NCBI RefSeq assembly: GCF_009905375.1
Contig: NC_133653.1
Location: 59,771,956 to 59,835,955, forward strand
Direction of reading: 5' to 3'
Source: Apium graveolens
Taxonomy: Eukaryota > Streptophyta > Magnoliopsida > Apiales > Apiaceae
Length of the DNA: 64,000 nucleotides
Shown here: positions 1-9,928 of the stretch, one piece after another
Numbering within the stretch: the first letter of the stretch is position 1
How the letters are laid out: the number at the start of each line of letters is the position of its first letter
Made by a program: the position numbers and the translations under genes
Notes under the pieces: model-generated
The model's database searches: none
Told to the model about the DNA's origin: nothing
The model's input: only the letters and a program-made list of their open reading frames with translations

Positions 1-687
1 GTTAGTCACAGAATCATTTAGCACATTTGGAATTTGATAAGGCATGGATTGTGCAAGCATGTTATTCCATATTGGCATATTGTATGGCATTTGAGGCATA
101 CTAAATGCAGCAAGATAAGGATTGTTAAAATATGGCATGTTTGCAAAATGTGCATAAGGATTCTGTTGAGACATAACAGGCATAGCATGCAGAGGTGATG
201 CAGACATATTAGGCATGGAAGAGGGCACAGGTATGGGAGTTTTCTTAATAGATTTGCAATTAGCAGATAGATGATTAACACTACTACAATGCACACAGCT
301 TTTTCTAGGAGCATACTTATCAGGTGTGTAATTGTTATGTTTGTTAACTCCTACCTTCCCATTTCTATTAGATTTCCTTTTAGTTTCCTTTTTATCCTCA
401 ACCACTTTGAGCCTATTCTTTAACTGTTCTAAGGTCATGTGTCCTATATTCACCTTACTGAAATCTTTGGATGTGCTTGCTTCTTCTTTGACAAAGTTCT
501 TGGAAGTTGAACCAAACTTTTTGTTGAGTTTCTTTAGATTTTCACTTTTAGAAACATCTGACTGTTTTAATTGAGGATCCTTCAACGGATGCTCCTTTTC
601 TTCCTTCAACGGATAACTTTCATCATCCGTTGATTCCACATCCGTTGACAGCCCATCAATTAATTCCAGTTTCTTTTTGTTTTTATC
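1..687 (-). pseudogene. Copia gag/pol continuation with second zinc knuckle
   Basis: The same minus frame continues beyond the TAG at 688-690. It contains a Lys-rich stretch and a second CCHC knuckle (CVHCSSVNHLSANC, near 275-315), then a Met/Pro/Asn-rich low-complexity region to the window edge. The stretch 582-648 has four copies of the ATCCGTTGA motif (both orientations) that also fills the LTR; here it is inside coding sequence and supplies STD- and PLKE-type residues. Protease, integrase and RT would lie beyond position 1. Confidence 0.7.
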
Positions 688-2277
688 CTAGGCAGTCTCA
701 CAGAATGATTCAATTCCTTGGACCTTGGAAATTTGAGCACTAACATCCCTAGATGTCTTCCAGGCTTTAATCACCTCTTGCTCTCTCTCTAATTGATTGG
801 AAAGTATTTCTACTTTCTTAACAGATTCAGCTAGTTCATTTTCAACAGATATACAATGTAGCTTAGTTTTCTCTAGGTCAATCAACTTATCTTCTAACAC
901 AGCATTTCTATTACTTAAAAACATATTGTTCTCTTTAATTCTACTATTTTCTTTAGCAAGAGATTTAAGAGACACACGCAAATGATACAATTCAGTAGAC
1001 ATGTCATTAAAAGCATCATTGCACTCTTCTTTAGTAAGCTGTGTTAAATCAGTAGTGATTACCTGGTTGCTTGATGAACTAACTTCATTTTCCTCAGAAT
1101 CAGCCATGAGAGCCAAGTTGACATATTCCACATCTTCATCCTCTTCTTCTCCATCAGCTGCCCAGTCTTTTTTTTGAGTAATGAAAGCCCTCTCCTTTTG
1201 CTTGAGCAGATCAAAATATTTCTTTTTGTAATCTACTTGGTCAAATTTCTTCTTTTCAGAAGTTGGCTTTCTGCACTTACTTGCAAAGTGTCCACTTATA
1301 CCACAATTGAAACACTTGAACTTGGATTTATCCACCATGTTCTTATGAGGTTTAGTGGCTCTAGTGTTTTTCCTAAATTTCATCTTTGCAAATCTCCTGG
1401 ACAGAAATGCAAGATGCTCATCAATACCATCAGAGTCATCTTGGCTGGAGTTGTCTTCATTCTCAGCAACTTGCTCCTTACTCTTGCTTGACTCTGATTT
1501 GCTTGTGCCATCTTTGGAGTTTGATGTAGATCTCACAGTTTCTTGTCTGCATTCTTTCTCATTTTCAGCTACCAAGGCAACTGAACCTCCTTTCTTTCTT
1601 CCCTTCTCCAATACCTCATCCTGTTCCAGCTCTAGTTCATAAGTCTTCAAGATTCCATATAATCTTTCAAGAGTGAAGTCCTTATAATCTTGAGAGTTTC
1701 TCAAGGAGACAGTCATGGGTTTCCATTCCTTTGGCAAGGATCTTAAAAATTTAAGATTTGAATCCTTCACCTGGTACACTCTACCATACAGCTTCAGTCC
1801 ATTCAACAGCTTTTAGAATCTATTGAATGTGTCATTTAAAGATTCATTTTCTTCAAAATGAAAATACTCATACTGTTGAATGAGAAGCTGCATTTTGTTT
1901 TCTTTTACTTCTTCTGTACCTTCATACAGTAGCTGAACTGTGTCCCAAACCTCTTTGGCAGTTGTGCAATTTATCACATTATCAAACATATCCTTGTCAA
2001 GACCATTAAACAAAATGTTCATAGCCTTCTTATCCTTGTGGACTTCTTCTGTGTCTTCCATTGTCCATTCTGCTCTAGGTTTTGGAATGGATTGACCAAC
2101 AGCAATTGTGGCCGTAGCAACTGTGGCTACTTTGTGGGGAATGTGAGGACCATTCTCAATGCAGTTTACATAACCTTCATCTTGGGAGAGTAGATGAAGG
2201 TGCATTTTCACCCTCCAATGGTGATAACTGTCTTTGTCAAGAACTGGGATTTTTACTCCAATATCCTTCTTACTCAT
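688..2277 (-). pseudogene. Copia gag polyprotein (UBN2 domain, coiled coil, zinc knuckle), broken by a stop
   Basis: The frame starts with ATG at 2277 (MSKKDIGVKIPVLDKDSYHH...), typical of the DUF4219/UBN2 Gag start of plant Copia elements, and includes the AKEVWDTVQLLYEG motif. An in-frame TAA at 1813-1815 divides it; the same frame resumes two codons later and runs to a TAG at 688-690. The second part has a CCHC zinc knuckle (CFNCGISGHFASKC, plus-strand 1270-1315), an acidic Ser-rich linker and a leucine-rich coiled coil near its C-terminus. Gag would package the element RNA in cytoplasmic particles. Protein similarity continues past both stops, so this is a decayed coding sequence rather than two genes. 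Confidence 0.85.
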
Positions 2278-2324
2278 CTTTGTTAGTTTCCAAGATCTTT
2301 ACACTCTTTGTGTGTCAAGAGCTT

Positions 2325-2336
2325 GCTCTGATACCA
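2325..2336 (-). other. Primer-binding site of Copia element A
   Basis: The plus strand reads GCTCTGATACCA, that is TGGTATCAGAGC on the element strand. This is the usual Copia primer-binding site complementary to the 3' end of initiator methionine tRNA. It lies just inside the LTR, which sets the element's orientation as minus. Confidence 0.9.
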
Positions 2337-2338
2337 AT

Positions 2339-3363
2339 TGTTATTCCTAGTGGACTAACAATGAGATTTACAGAAGGGGGGTTGAATGTAAATCTCAAAA
2401 CTTTTTCAAGTTTTGAGCAGTTTTAAAGGCTTTTTGTTCAAGATAAACAAGTGTGTGAATTGCTTTAAGCTAATACAGACAGATATATATTCAAGCACTA
2501 ATATAAAGAACACAACAGACCTTAAAAACTTTTCTGGTGGATTGTTGTTCCACCGGAGATGGTATTTCAGAAAATCTGTGATTCTAGATGTTGATCACAG
2601 CTGCGTCCTAGTACAAACTAGATAATTTTTCTCTCAAGATTTTTCTAAACAGCACTGGAAAAATTCTTATCTAATTACTAGCTGCTACTTGGTTTATATA
2701 TCACCAAGTGTACAAGTGAAGACAAAGATAAAAATACAATATTAAAATAAGTTCTCCACTTGTTTCTTCTCCATATTACTCAAGTACTTTGTTGACTATT
2801 GCCTCTTTGTACTAGAGTAGAACGGCTGCTTTTTCTGATGTTCCTGAAATTAGGCTTCCACATTTCAGTTATCTCTGTCAACCCATGTGCCTCTGTCTGC
2901 TGTTACAACTACCACTTATCAACTGCTATTTAACAGAACATCCGTTGAAGCCTTCATCCGTTGATGGCTTTATCCGTTGATGTGTTAGCAGTTGAAGCTC
3001 TATCCGTTGAAGCTTTAGAGACATCCGTTGAAGCTTTGTTTCTCATCCGTTGAAGGTCTTTAAGATATCCGTTGATACCACTTCATTTATACAAAATTAC
3101 AAGGCATGAAATATTTACAATTGGCCTTCCTATTTGCATATCTTCTAGTAGTCAACATGACTTATATTTTCTCTCAACTTCTAATAATTATATCTTAAAT
3201 ACAGAGACTGAAATGTGCTACAACACTAGACTTATTTCTAAGTAAAGCTGCACCATCAACGGATAGCCAAAGTGGTCTTATCCGTTGAGGCTACAAACAC
3301 TAAACTTCTACTTAAGTGTTTTGTTAAACATATCATCAAACTAATGCACATATATTCCTAACA
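2339..3363 (-). repeat. 5' LTR of Copia element A
   Basis: The LTR begins TGTTATTCCTA and ends CCTAACA on the plus strand, so it has the TGTTA/TAACA short inverted termini expected of LTRs, and its inner edge lies two bases from the PBS. It is 1,025 bp long. It contains seven copies of ATCCGTTGA between 2940 and 3075 and two more (one inverted) at 3256-3288. The outer edge cuts cleanly into an older gag reading frame, which fixes the boundary. The 5-bp target duplication should be CAATG (3364-3368), but its partner is outside the window. Confidence 0.85.
2940..3075. repeat. Cluster of ATCCGTTGA motifs in LTR
   Basis: ATCCGTTGA occurs at 2940, 2956, 2972, 3002, 3023, 3045 and 3067, irregularly spaced (16-30 bp), often followed by AGC or TGG. 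Additional copies lie at 3256 (inverted) and 3280 in the same LTR, and four lie in coding sequence at 582-648. The spacing is too irregular for a simple tandem array. Confidence 0.85.
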
Positions 3364-3780
3364 CAATGACTCATTAGTCCTTGAGTCAAAATGTTCATAC
3401 TCTTGAGTGAGTATTGTCTTCCTGTTCTTCTTAATTGTGTGAGTTCCCTGACACCTTGTTTCCAGAGCATCCCATATCTCCTTAGCAGTCTTGTAGTTGA
3501 TTACCCTGTTTGACATTACATTATCAATGGCACTATGCAGTAAGTGTCGTACCTTAGCATCCTTAGCAATTGATGCTATATCTTCAGCAGTATAATCACT
3601 CTTCTCCTTTGGTACGGTCTTTGTTGCTTCACCTGCAACTGCAACAGCGAGCTTGGTTGGTTTGTGAGGCCCTTCCTTGATTCTATCAAGGTATTCTGGA
3701 TCTGTTGCTTCCAGGAACATGGTCATCCTTACCTTCTATATGGGATATTCAGATGGTCTCAGTATGGGAACTCTGATGGT
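3364..3780 (-). pseudogene. Older Copia gag fragment (host of element A)
   Basis: Minus-strand translation gives a UBN2-type Gag (KVRMTMFLEATDPEYLDRI..., TAKEIWDALETRCQG, EYEHFDSRTNESL). It is cut at its C-terminal side by the LTR of element A at 3363. Upstream of 3726 similarity continues for about 18 codons through an in-frame TAG where Trp is usual (PSEYPI*KVRM). Its own pol is either beyond the left edge or lost. It belongs to a different Copia family from element A, as the Gag sequences differ. Confidence 0.75.
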
Positions 3781-4128
3781 CTAACATATGTTTATCACTG
3801 AATTATATTATATCATTTTGAATTTAAAATTTAGCAAACTCAACAAGCTTAAATGCAAAGATAAAGTCACCATCTTGATAGATTCACAAAGCTAACAATT
3901 TTTGGTTAAATAAATTTATTCTAACTATCTTTAACTATGTATACATATAACATTATTTTCTGAAAATTGAGCCTTCTAACGTTTAGGACCCCATTCAGTG
4001 AGTATGGGTGTTAACGGTGCGATGTGGTGCGGTTTGGTGAAATTCTCAAAGCCTAACCACACCGCATAATTCTTAAACCGCGTAAACCATATCGATTTGT
4101 CTCCAGTTTCGATGAGGTTTCTAAGCAG

Positions 4129-5220
4129 ATGGATGATATGATGGCAGCAATAGTAGCCCGGTTAGAGGGAAGAATCGCCAGATCGAGAGATACACAAAGG
4201 GCACTTATCTCATCAATGAGAGATGACCAACTGCAGTTTCAATCAAACATCAGATCGTCCCTTACAGCCCTCCAGAATGGCAAGTCCAAGCAATACAGTA
4301 ATCAAACTGATCTCAACGATGGTGGATTGGGGTTTGGTGAAGGGAGTTCAAACGGTGGCGAAGAGGAGCAGCAAACGGAGCTGGTGGAGATGGGTTTGGT
4401 GAAAATGGATCAGGTTTTAGAGCAAGAACTGGGCCGGGTTTTGGAACAGGAATCGGGTCGGGTTCGGGAGGAGGAGCCGGGTCGGGTTCGGGTGGCGGAC
4501 CCGGGTTTTAAGGGCGAAATTCATGGAGATATAAAAAATTAGCCATGTCTCATTTCGATGGTACTAACCCCGATGGGTGGATCTTGAGGGTGGAACGCTT
4601 CTTTAATTTTTATGGGATGAATGAAGAGGAGAAGGTTGAAGCCACAATGGTGGCACTGGAGGGACAAGCTCTAGTATGATTTTAATGGGAACATCGCCGA
4701 TGACCCATTGAGCGCTAGGAACAGGTGAAGACCTTGCTGCGGAGATAATTTTGATCTCAATCCATGGGTACCCTGTAAGAACGTTTTAGAAGAATTATCC
4801 TTAGGTCAGTTTTTGAATGGGTTGAGAGAGGATATTAAGGCCGAATTAGACTATTGGGCCCTTTTACTATAGATCACGCCATGGAGTTGGCCCATATGGT
4901 AGAAGATAAGCTCAAGTTTGGTAAAATAAAGGGAGAGAATAGGGTTGGAATTACTCCCACTTTCAAGCCCAACAGTTTTTTGGGCCAATTTGTGTTCTCG
5001 TCACGATCAAATGTCAGTAGTTTAGCCCCCTCACCCAAGTCCTATAGCAACTATGCTCATTTGGGAGTCTCTACAGGAAGCAACCCTATACCAATAGCCA
5101 AACTTGTGGGGGAGCTGCGTAGATTGAGTGAAAAAGAATTACAAGAAAAACGAGAAAAGGGCTTTTGTTTTTGGTGTGATGGAAAGTGGAATATTGGGCA
5201 TAAGTGTTAGAGGAAAGAAC
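4129..5220 (+). pseudogene. Chromovirus gag (N-terminal coil, gag domain, zinc knuckle)
   Basis: The piece 4129-4542 encodes a helical N-terminus (MDDMMAAIVARLEGR...) followed by an acidic, Gly-rich linker. From 4551 the frame MSHFDGTNPDGWILRVERFF is the typical start of the retrotransposon Gag domain (WxxxxERFF). It ends in stops near 4680. The piece 4854-5210 holds the Gag C-terminal part and a CCHC-like knuckle (CFWCDGKWNIGHKC), then a stop. At least two frame changes separate the pieces. Confidence 0.75.
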
Positions 5221-5349
5221 TCATTGTTCTCTTGACTCAAGAAGAAGGGTCGTGTGATGAAGAAACTGGGACGGTCGAGTCTGGGGGGACGACGAACTGG
5301 GAATTGACGAGGGAATACACCCGGAGATATCACTGAACTCAGTTGTGGG

Positions 5350-5850
5350 GATTACGAGCCCAAAAACGTTCAAGCTTCGGGGGTAACACATAATTTCATC
5401 TCTTTAAAGGCAGTGGAAGAATTAGCAGTGAACTACAGCCCTTCGAAACAATTTGGGGTATCATTGGGGACGGGGGAGATGGTTCAAAGCAATGGTGAGT
5501 GTAAATATGTGGTACCTAAGTTGCAAAACTTTACGATTGTGGAAGATTTCCTACCTATAGCTCTTGGCAACTCTGATTTAATACTTGGTCTGCAGTGGTT
5601 GGAAAAGTTGGGAACGATGACAGCCAATTGGAAATCACAAAGGATTAAATTTAAACTGGGTAAGGACACGGTGATGCTCATAGGGGATTCCTCATTGGGT
5701 CGATCGGGAATTACCTTGAAGGCCATGCTAAAAACATTGAGGAAAGAAAAACAGCATTTTTTGGTGGAGTTTAATTATATGGGCACTGAGGGGGAAATAG
5801 TAGCAGCGAGAAGGGTGAAACTGACGTGCCGGAGTTTTTGTCACCCCTGA
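5350..5850 (+). pseudogene. Chromovirus aspartic protease region
   Basis: The ORF 5413-5850 contains the C-terminal landmark of Gypsy proteases, DLILGLQWLEKLG followed by DW-type strands (TANWKSQRIKFKLG). The stretch just before it reads THNFISLKAVEELA, the usual sequence after the catalytic site. The catalytic D-T/S-G is not intact: a shift lies between the two halves. It would process the Gag-Pol polyprotein. Confidence 0.65.
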
Positions 5851-5939
5851 TCAGGAGTTACAAAGATGTGTTCGATCTTTCACAGGGCTTACCACCAGCA
5901 GGAGTCACGACCATGATATAGTGTTGAAGGCAGGTATGT

Positions 5940-7160
5940 AGCCCATTAATGTTAGGCCATACTGCTACCCTCAAGTGCGGAAGGACGAGATAGAGAAATT
6001 AATCCATGATATGCTGACCGCAGGCATAATGCAAATCTCCCGTATCCCTTTCTCTAGCCCGGTGCTCCTTGTCAAAAAGAAGGATGGCTCTTGGCGATTT
6101 TGTATGGACTACCGCGTATTAAACAAGCCCACCATTCCAAATAAATTTCCAATATCCGTTATAGACGAGCTTCATGGGGCATCAATATTCACTAAATTGG
6201 ATCTAAAGTTAGGGTATCATCAAGTGCGAGTTAGAAGCGAGGATGTTCCAAAAACTGCTTTTCGGACTCACGAATGGCATTACGAATTCTTGGTAATGCC
6301 AGTCGGTCTTACCAACGCTCCCGCAACATTTCAAGCTATTATGAATGAGGTATTGCACCCTTATATTTGCATGTTTGTGTTGGTTTTCTTTGACGACATA
6401 CTTGTGTGTAGCATGAATGAGAAAGAGCACCTTATACGCGTGCAAACAGTCCTAGATACACTAAGGCAGCAGTAGCTTCATGCGAATCGAAAAAAGTGTG
6501 AGTTTGGCAAGAAGGAAGTAGCTTACCTTGGGCATCCAATCTCAAAACAAGGAGTGGTTGTGGACCCATCCAAGGTGTAATCCGTGCCGGATAAGCTAAT
6601 TCCTCAGAGTATTAAGGAACTTCGTGATTTTCTTGGCCTCACGGCTATTACAGAAAATTCATCAAAAATTATGCCTACATTGCTTCACCTCTTACGAAGC
6701 AGTTAAAGAAGGACAACTTTGGGTGGAATAGGGAAGCAACCGTAGCTTTTGAGCTGCTCAAGCAGGCCTTAATATCAACCCCGGTGTTACATATGCCTGA
6801 TTTTTCACACCTCTTTATGTTGAGACGGATGCTTCGGGCTACGGGTTAGGGGCTATTTTGTTGCAAAACGAGCACCATATTGCCCACTTTAGCAAGGTTT
6901 TAGGGCAACGAGCACGTATGAAATCAATTTATGAAAAAGAATTGATGGCTATAGTTTTGGCGGTGCAAAAATGGCACCACTATCTCTTGGGTCATACTCT
7001 TGTTATCCGCACGGATTAACAAAGTCTGGCATTTTTAATGGAATAAAGGGAGGTGGGGATGGACTACCAGGGTCGGTTAAGTAAGCTAATGGGCTACCAT
7101 TTCCAGATTGTGCACAAGTCATGGGTCACGAACAAGGCAGCGGATGCTTTGTCATGTTAA
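5940..7160 (+). pseudogene. Chromovirus reverse transcriptase and RNase H remnant
   Basis: The ORF 5975-6475 covers RT palm and fingers: [64 protein letters not shown] and the active site [10 protein letters not shown] (FFDD in place of the usual YxDD context). A TAG ends it at 6473-6475. Downstream fragments in other frames encode the rest of RT (ELRDFLGL-like near 6620) and an RNase H region around 6810-7000 with the D-x-S-G-x-G-like pattern. Several stops and shifts break it. Confidence 0.8.
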
Positions 7161-7172
7161 TCAAACGAGGGA

Positions 7173-8107
7173 GTGGGGTTGAACAATATGATTACTGGTG
7201 GGGGAATGCAGTGGCAAGAGATTGAAAAAGAGTTACAAGGGGAAAACTTCATTCAGCAGCTAAAGGATGACTTGACAAAGGGGAAAACTTGTCCAGGCGT
7301 GTATGAACTGATTAAGGGCACGGTGCAGTATAAAAACAGAATAGTGATACCACCCAACTCGAAGCTCGTCCAAACACTATTGCAAGAATATCAGGATTCT
7401 CCAATTGGGGGACACTCGGGAGAATTTAAGACATATCAAAGGTTGGCAAAGGAATGATATTGGGTGGGGATGCGCAAGGTAGTTTCCAAATATGTTCGAG
7501 AATGCAATACTTGTCAACAACAGAAGCAGTCTACATTGTTGCCAGCTGGTTTATTACAGCCCCTACATGTGCCTACTCGTATATGTGGGAAGATATCTCT
7601 CTGGATTTTGTTGAAGGACTCCTGAAATCACAGGGGGTAGACACCTTTTTGGTCGTAGTAGATCGATTATCTAGGTATGCCCACTTTGTGGTTTTAACAC
7701 ACCCTTTCTCTGCAAGTTTGGCCCAGGTTTTCATAAAGAAGATAGTTCTATTGCATGGGTACCTTTCTACTATAATCTCCGATAGGGACCTTATCTTCAT
7801 GAGTCTATTTTGGCGTGAGATTTTCCGGGTTCAAGGGGTTGCTCTACATCGCAGCACGATGTACCATCCTCAAACGGATGGCCAAACCGAGGTGATGAAC
7901 AAAACCTTGGAAGGATACCTCCGTTGTTTCATTCAAGGGAAGCCTCATAATTGGGCTAAATGGTTACCATGGGCCGAATATTGGTATAACACATCTATTC
8001 ATGCATCTACAAAGCATTTTCCGTTTGAAATTGTTTGTGGACGAGGCCCCCCTCAACTCGTCCGTTTTACCAAGGAAGACACCGCGGTAGCCTCATTAGA
8101 AGAATAA
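7173..8107 (+). pseudogene. Chromovirus integrase
   Basis: The ORF 7173-7457 is the linker and start of the integrase zinc-binding region (GHSGEFKTYQRL). A shift at about 7455 leads to 7454-8107 with the catalytic core: SLDFVEGLLKSQG (first Asp), IISDRDLIF (second Asp) and HPQTDGQTEVMNKTLEGYLR (Glu). All three DDE residues can be seen. The core stays open for 217 codons, which makes it the best preserved part of this element. It would insert the element cDNA into the genome. Confidence 0.8.
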
Positions 8108-8803
8108 TTGCTGGAGCGGGATGCAGTTCTGGATGACTTAAAGGCTAATAAAATCAGCTCCCAGCAACACATGAAAACTTATGAGGATGCCCATCGACGT
8201 GAAGTTAAATTCATACCGGGTGAGCATGTATATCTACGACTACAGCCCTAGAGACAGAAATCTTTGGTCTCCCACAACAATGAGAAGCTTTCACCACGAT
8301 TCTATTGGCCATTTCCTATCATCAGTCGTGTGGGTAAGATGGCCTACAGGCTGCAGTTGCCACCCACAGCCAAAATCCATTACATTTTTCACATTTCACA
8401 GCTAAAGAAGGCAGTCGGACATGCCCAAGTACTACCTACTATTCCGACCCAGCTTACTACTGAATTGGTGCTCGAAGCAGAGCCAGAAAAATTGTTGGCA
8501 GTTCGTAGCCTTACTAATGGTCACCATTCGAATGTGGAAGTGCTTATTAAATTGGTAGATTTGCCAGTATGGGAGGCAACTTGGGAGGACTTCAATGCTC
8601 TGGATCTACGTTTTCCTCATTTTCACCTTAAGGACAAGGTGGTAGTTTGGGTCCCGGGTAATGTTACGTATGTAAAGAAGAGTGGGCCAGTGTTGTTAAC
8701 ATATGTTAGGAGAGGGACCAAGGGAAGACAAAAAAAAAAAAGTAATCCTTTCATCCAAATAGGTGGGGTGTTGCTAAGACTGCTTCAAAAAAAAATTGAC
8801 TAA
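8108..8803 (+). pseudogene. Chromovirus integrase C-terminus and chromodomain
   Basis: The ORF 8264-8803 contains FYWPFPIISRVGKMAYRLQL and FHISQLKKAVG, the usual GPY/F-like region. A short chromodomain follows, VLIKLVDLPVWEATWEDF near 8550-8600 (aromatic residues and EATWE core), then FPHFHLKDKVVVW. Chromodomains of this class steer insertion toward marked chromatin. The frame from 8108 to 8263 is shifted. The tail after 8690 probably reads into LTR sequence. Confidence 0.7.
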
Positions 8804-9115
8804 GTAATATTACAAAATAATTGGAAGGTCAAAAGGGTAATTACAGAAGAAGGGCCAGAAGAGTCATTTTCAGGGGAAACCAATATTAGGGTAAAGTAAA
8901 AAATGAAAGGGTACTGGGTATTGAATTGTGATTTGGGTAGTTGGAGAGTGCCCCCTCTCGAATATGGTTGGATTTCTTGTAATCAACCGTCTGTAAGATT
9001 ATAATCAAGTCATTTCTATCTTTCTAAATTAAACGTTTATGTTACATTGCTCAGAGTGGTGATTCCATATTCAATTAAATATATCTATCCATTTACAATT
9101 GTGTCAAATCAATTT
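8694..9115 (+). repeat. Possible 3' LTR remnant of the chromovirus
   Basis: The sequence after the chromodomain starts with TGTTAAC-type bases, is non-coding, and has a TTGTAATCAACCGTC-to-CTCAGAGTGGTGATTC stretch that resembles an R-U5 region. No matching 5' LTR exists in the window, so the ends are uncertain. Confidence 0.35.
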
Positions 9116-9445
9116 AGTCCCTAGCAGTTCACTGCACACTTTTGCCTTCGTTAAACCAATTATAAAATTTTAAGTGTAAAAACGTAAAACATATAAACTT
9201 GTAAAGAAACTAATTATTTGTAATGACTAGTTTAGAAATGATCTCTATGCTTGCATGAACGTTCCTTCTCATGTTACATTACTTCGTTTGAGAGCAAATT
9301 TTTAAAATTATCCATTTAAATTTGGGCGACCGATTGAAAAACCTTTAAAATTGAAACGAGTTATATTAGCAATAGGTTTCACTCCTGGGAGGAAACGCGT
9401 CAAGGGAGCGTTTGCTACACATTCTGAAAAAAAATCAAACACTTA
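9116..9445. other. Intergenic, no gene seen
   Basis: AT-rich sequence between the chromovirus remnant and the MITE. No ORF with recognisable content and no repeat structure was seen. Confidence 0.6.
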
Positions 9446-9925
9446 GGGGGTGTATTCAATTGGATTTTGAAAGATTTTTATGGATTTTAGAAATTATGGG
9501 GTATTCAATTTGGATTTTAAATAATCCTTTATAATCTGAAGGTATTCAACAAGGATTGAAAAAAGTCTTTTAAAATCTGAGTGTATTCAATTTAGATTTT
9601 AAAAAGTCAATCAAAATTTGGTGGTATTCAGTTTGGATTTTAAAAAATCCATCAAAATCTAATGGTATTCAAAAGTCCATGGATTTTCTTTTATTTAAAA
9701 AAGCTGTGGATTTTGATGGATTTGCTAGTACAGTTTTAATATCTTGAAATCTCTTCAAAATACATGAGATTTTGATGGATTTCTAAAAACTCCACAAAAT
9801 CTGCAAGACTCTACAAGATTTTGGATCAACTCCATCAAAATCCACGAAGAATTGAAATCAACGAAAATCTTTTAAAATCCGTAGATTATTAACAATCTTT
9901 TAAAATCTGAAATGAATACACCCCC
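9446..9925. mobile_element. Tourist-like (PIF/Harbinger) MITE
   Basis: The 480-bp element starts GGGGGTGTATTCAA and ends TGAATACACCCCC, a near-perfect terminal inverted repeat, and is flanked by TTA on both sides (9443-9445 and 9926-9928), the target duplication of PIF/Harbinger elements. It has no coding capacity. Its left half is built of five or six diverged direct repeats of about 41 bp, each opening with GTATTCAA and GGATTTTAAAA; the right half carries inverted versions (CATCAAAATC and TTTTAAAATC). The whole element could fold on itself. Confidence 0.9.
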
Positions 9926-9928
9926 TTA

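Larger units (their letters stand above)
1..3363 (-). mobile_element. Ty1/Copia retrotransposon A, 5' part (Sirevirus-like)
   Basis: A minus-strand LTR retrotransposon runs off the left edge. Reading leftward, it has its 5' LTR (2339-3363), a primer-binding site beside the LTR, a gag ATG at 2277, a large Gag with coiled-coil and zinc knuckle, and a second zinc-knuckle region near 60-300. The rest of pol and the 3' LTR lie outside the window. The order LTR-PBS-gag, the methionine-tRNA type PBS and the UBN2-like Gag start identify Copia. The Gag with two CCHC knuckles and a LTR of about 1 kb resemble the Sirevirus (SIRE/Maximus) lineage, which is an inference. In-frame stops in gag mean this copy cannot encode its polyprotein. 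It interrupts an older Copia gag at 3363/3364. Confidence 0.85.
4110..9115 (+). mobile_element. Degenerate Ty3/Gypsy chromovirus
   Basis: Plus-strand gag, aspartic protease, reverse transcriptase, RNase H, integrase and chromodomain occur in that order over about 4.7 kb, which is the chromovirus layout. The frames are broken by many stops and shifts. No 5' LTR or PBS is visible before 4129, so the 5' end is truncated. Downstream, 8694-9115 looks like an LTR remnant. The left flank (about 4005-4100) is a GGTGCGGTTTGG-type repeat of a different origin. Confidence 0.8.

Noticed and set aside
18..314. Open frame of 98 codons with membrane-like composition, minus strand
   Set aside because: It is a shadow frame of the Copia A gag/pol continuation; the Leu/Cys/His-rich content comes from reading the Met/Pro/Asn-rich region out of frame.
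797..1642. Plus-strand open frames opposite the Copia A gag
   Set aside because: They are antisense to a Gag with clear UBN2, zinc-knuckle and coiled-coil features.
2325..2336. Possible tRNA sequence
   Set aside because: Only the 12-base primer-binding site complementary to a tRNA 3' end is present; no tRNA fold surrounds it. The same applies to 21010-21021.
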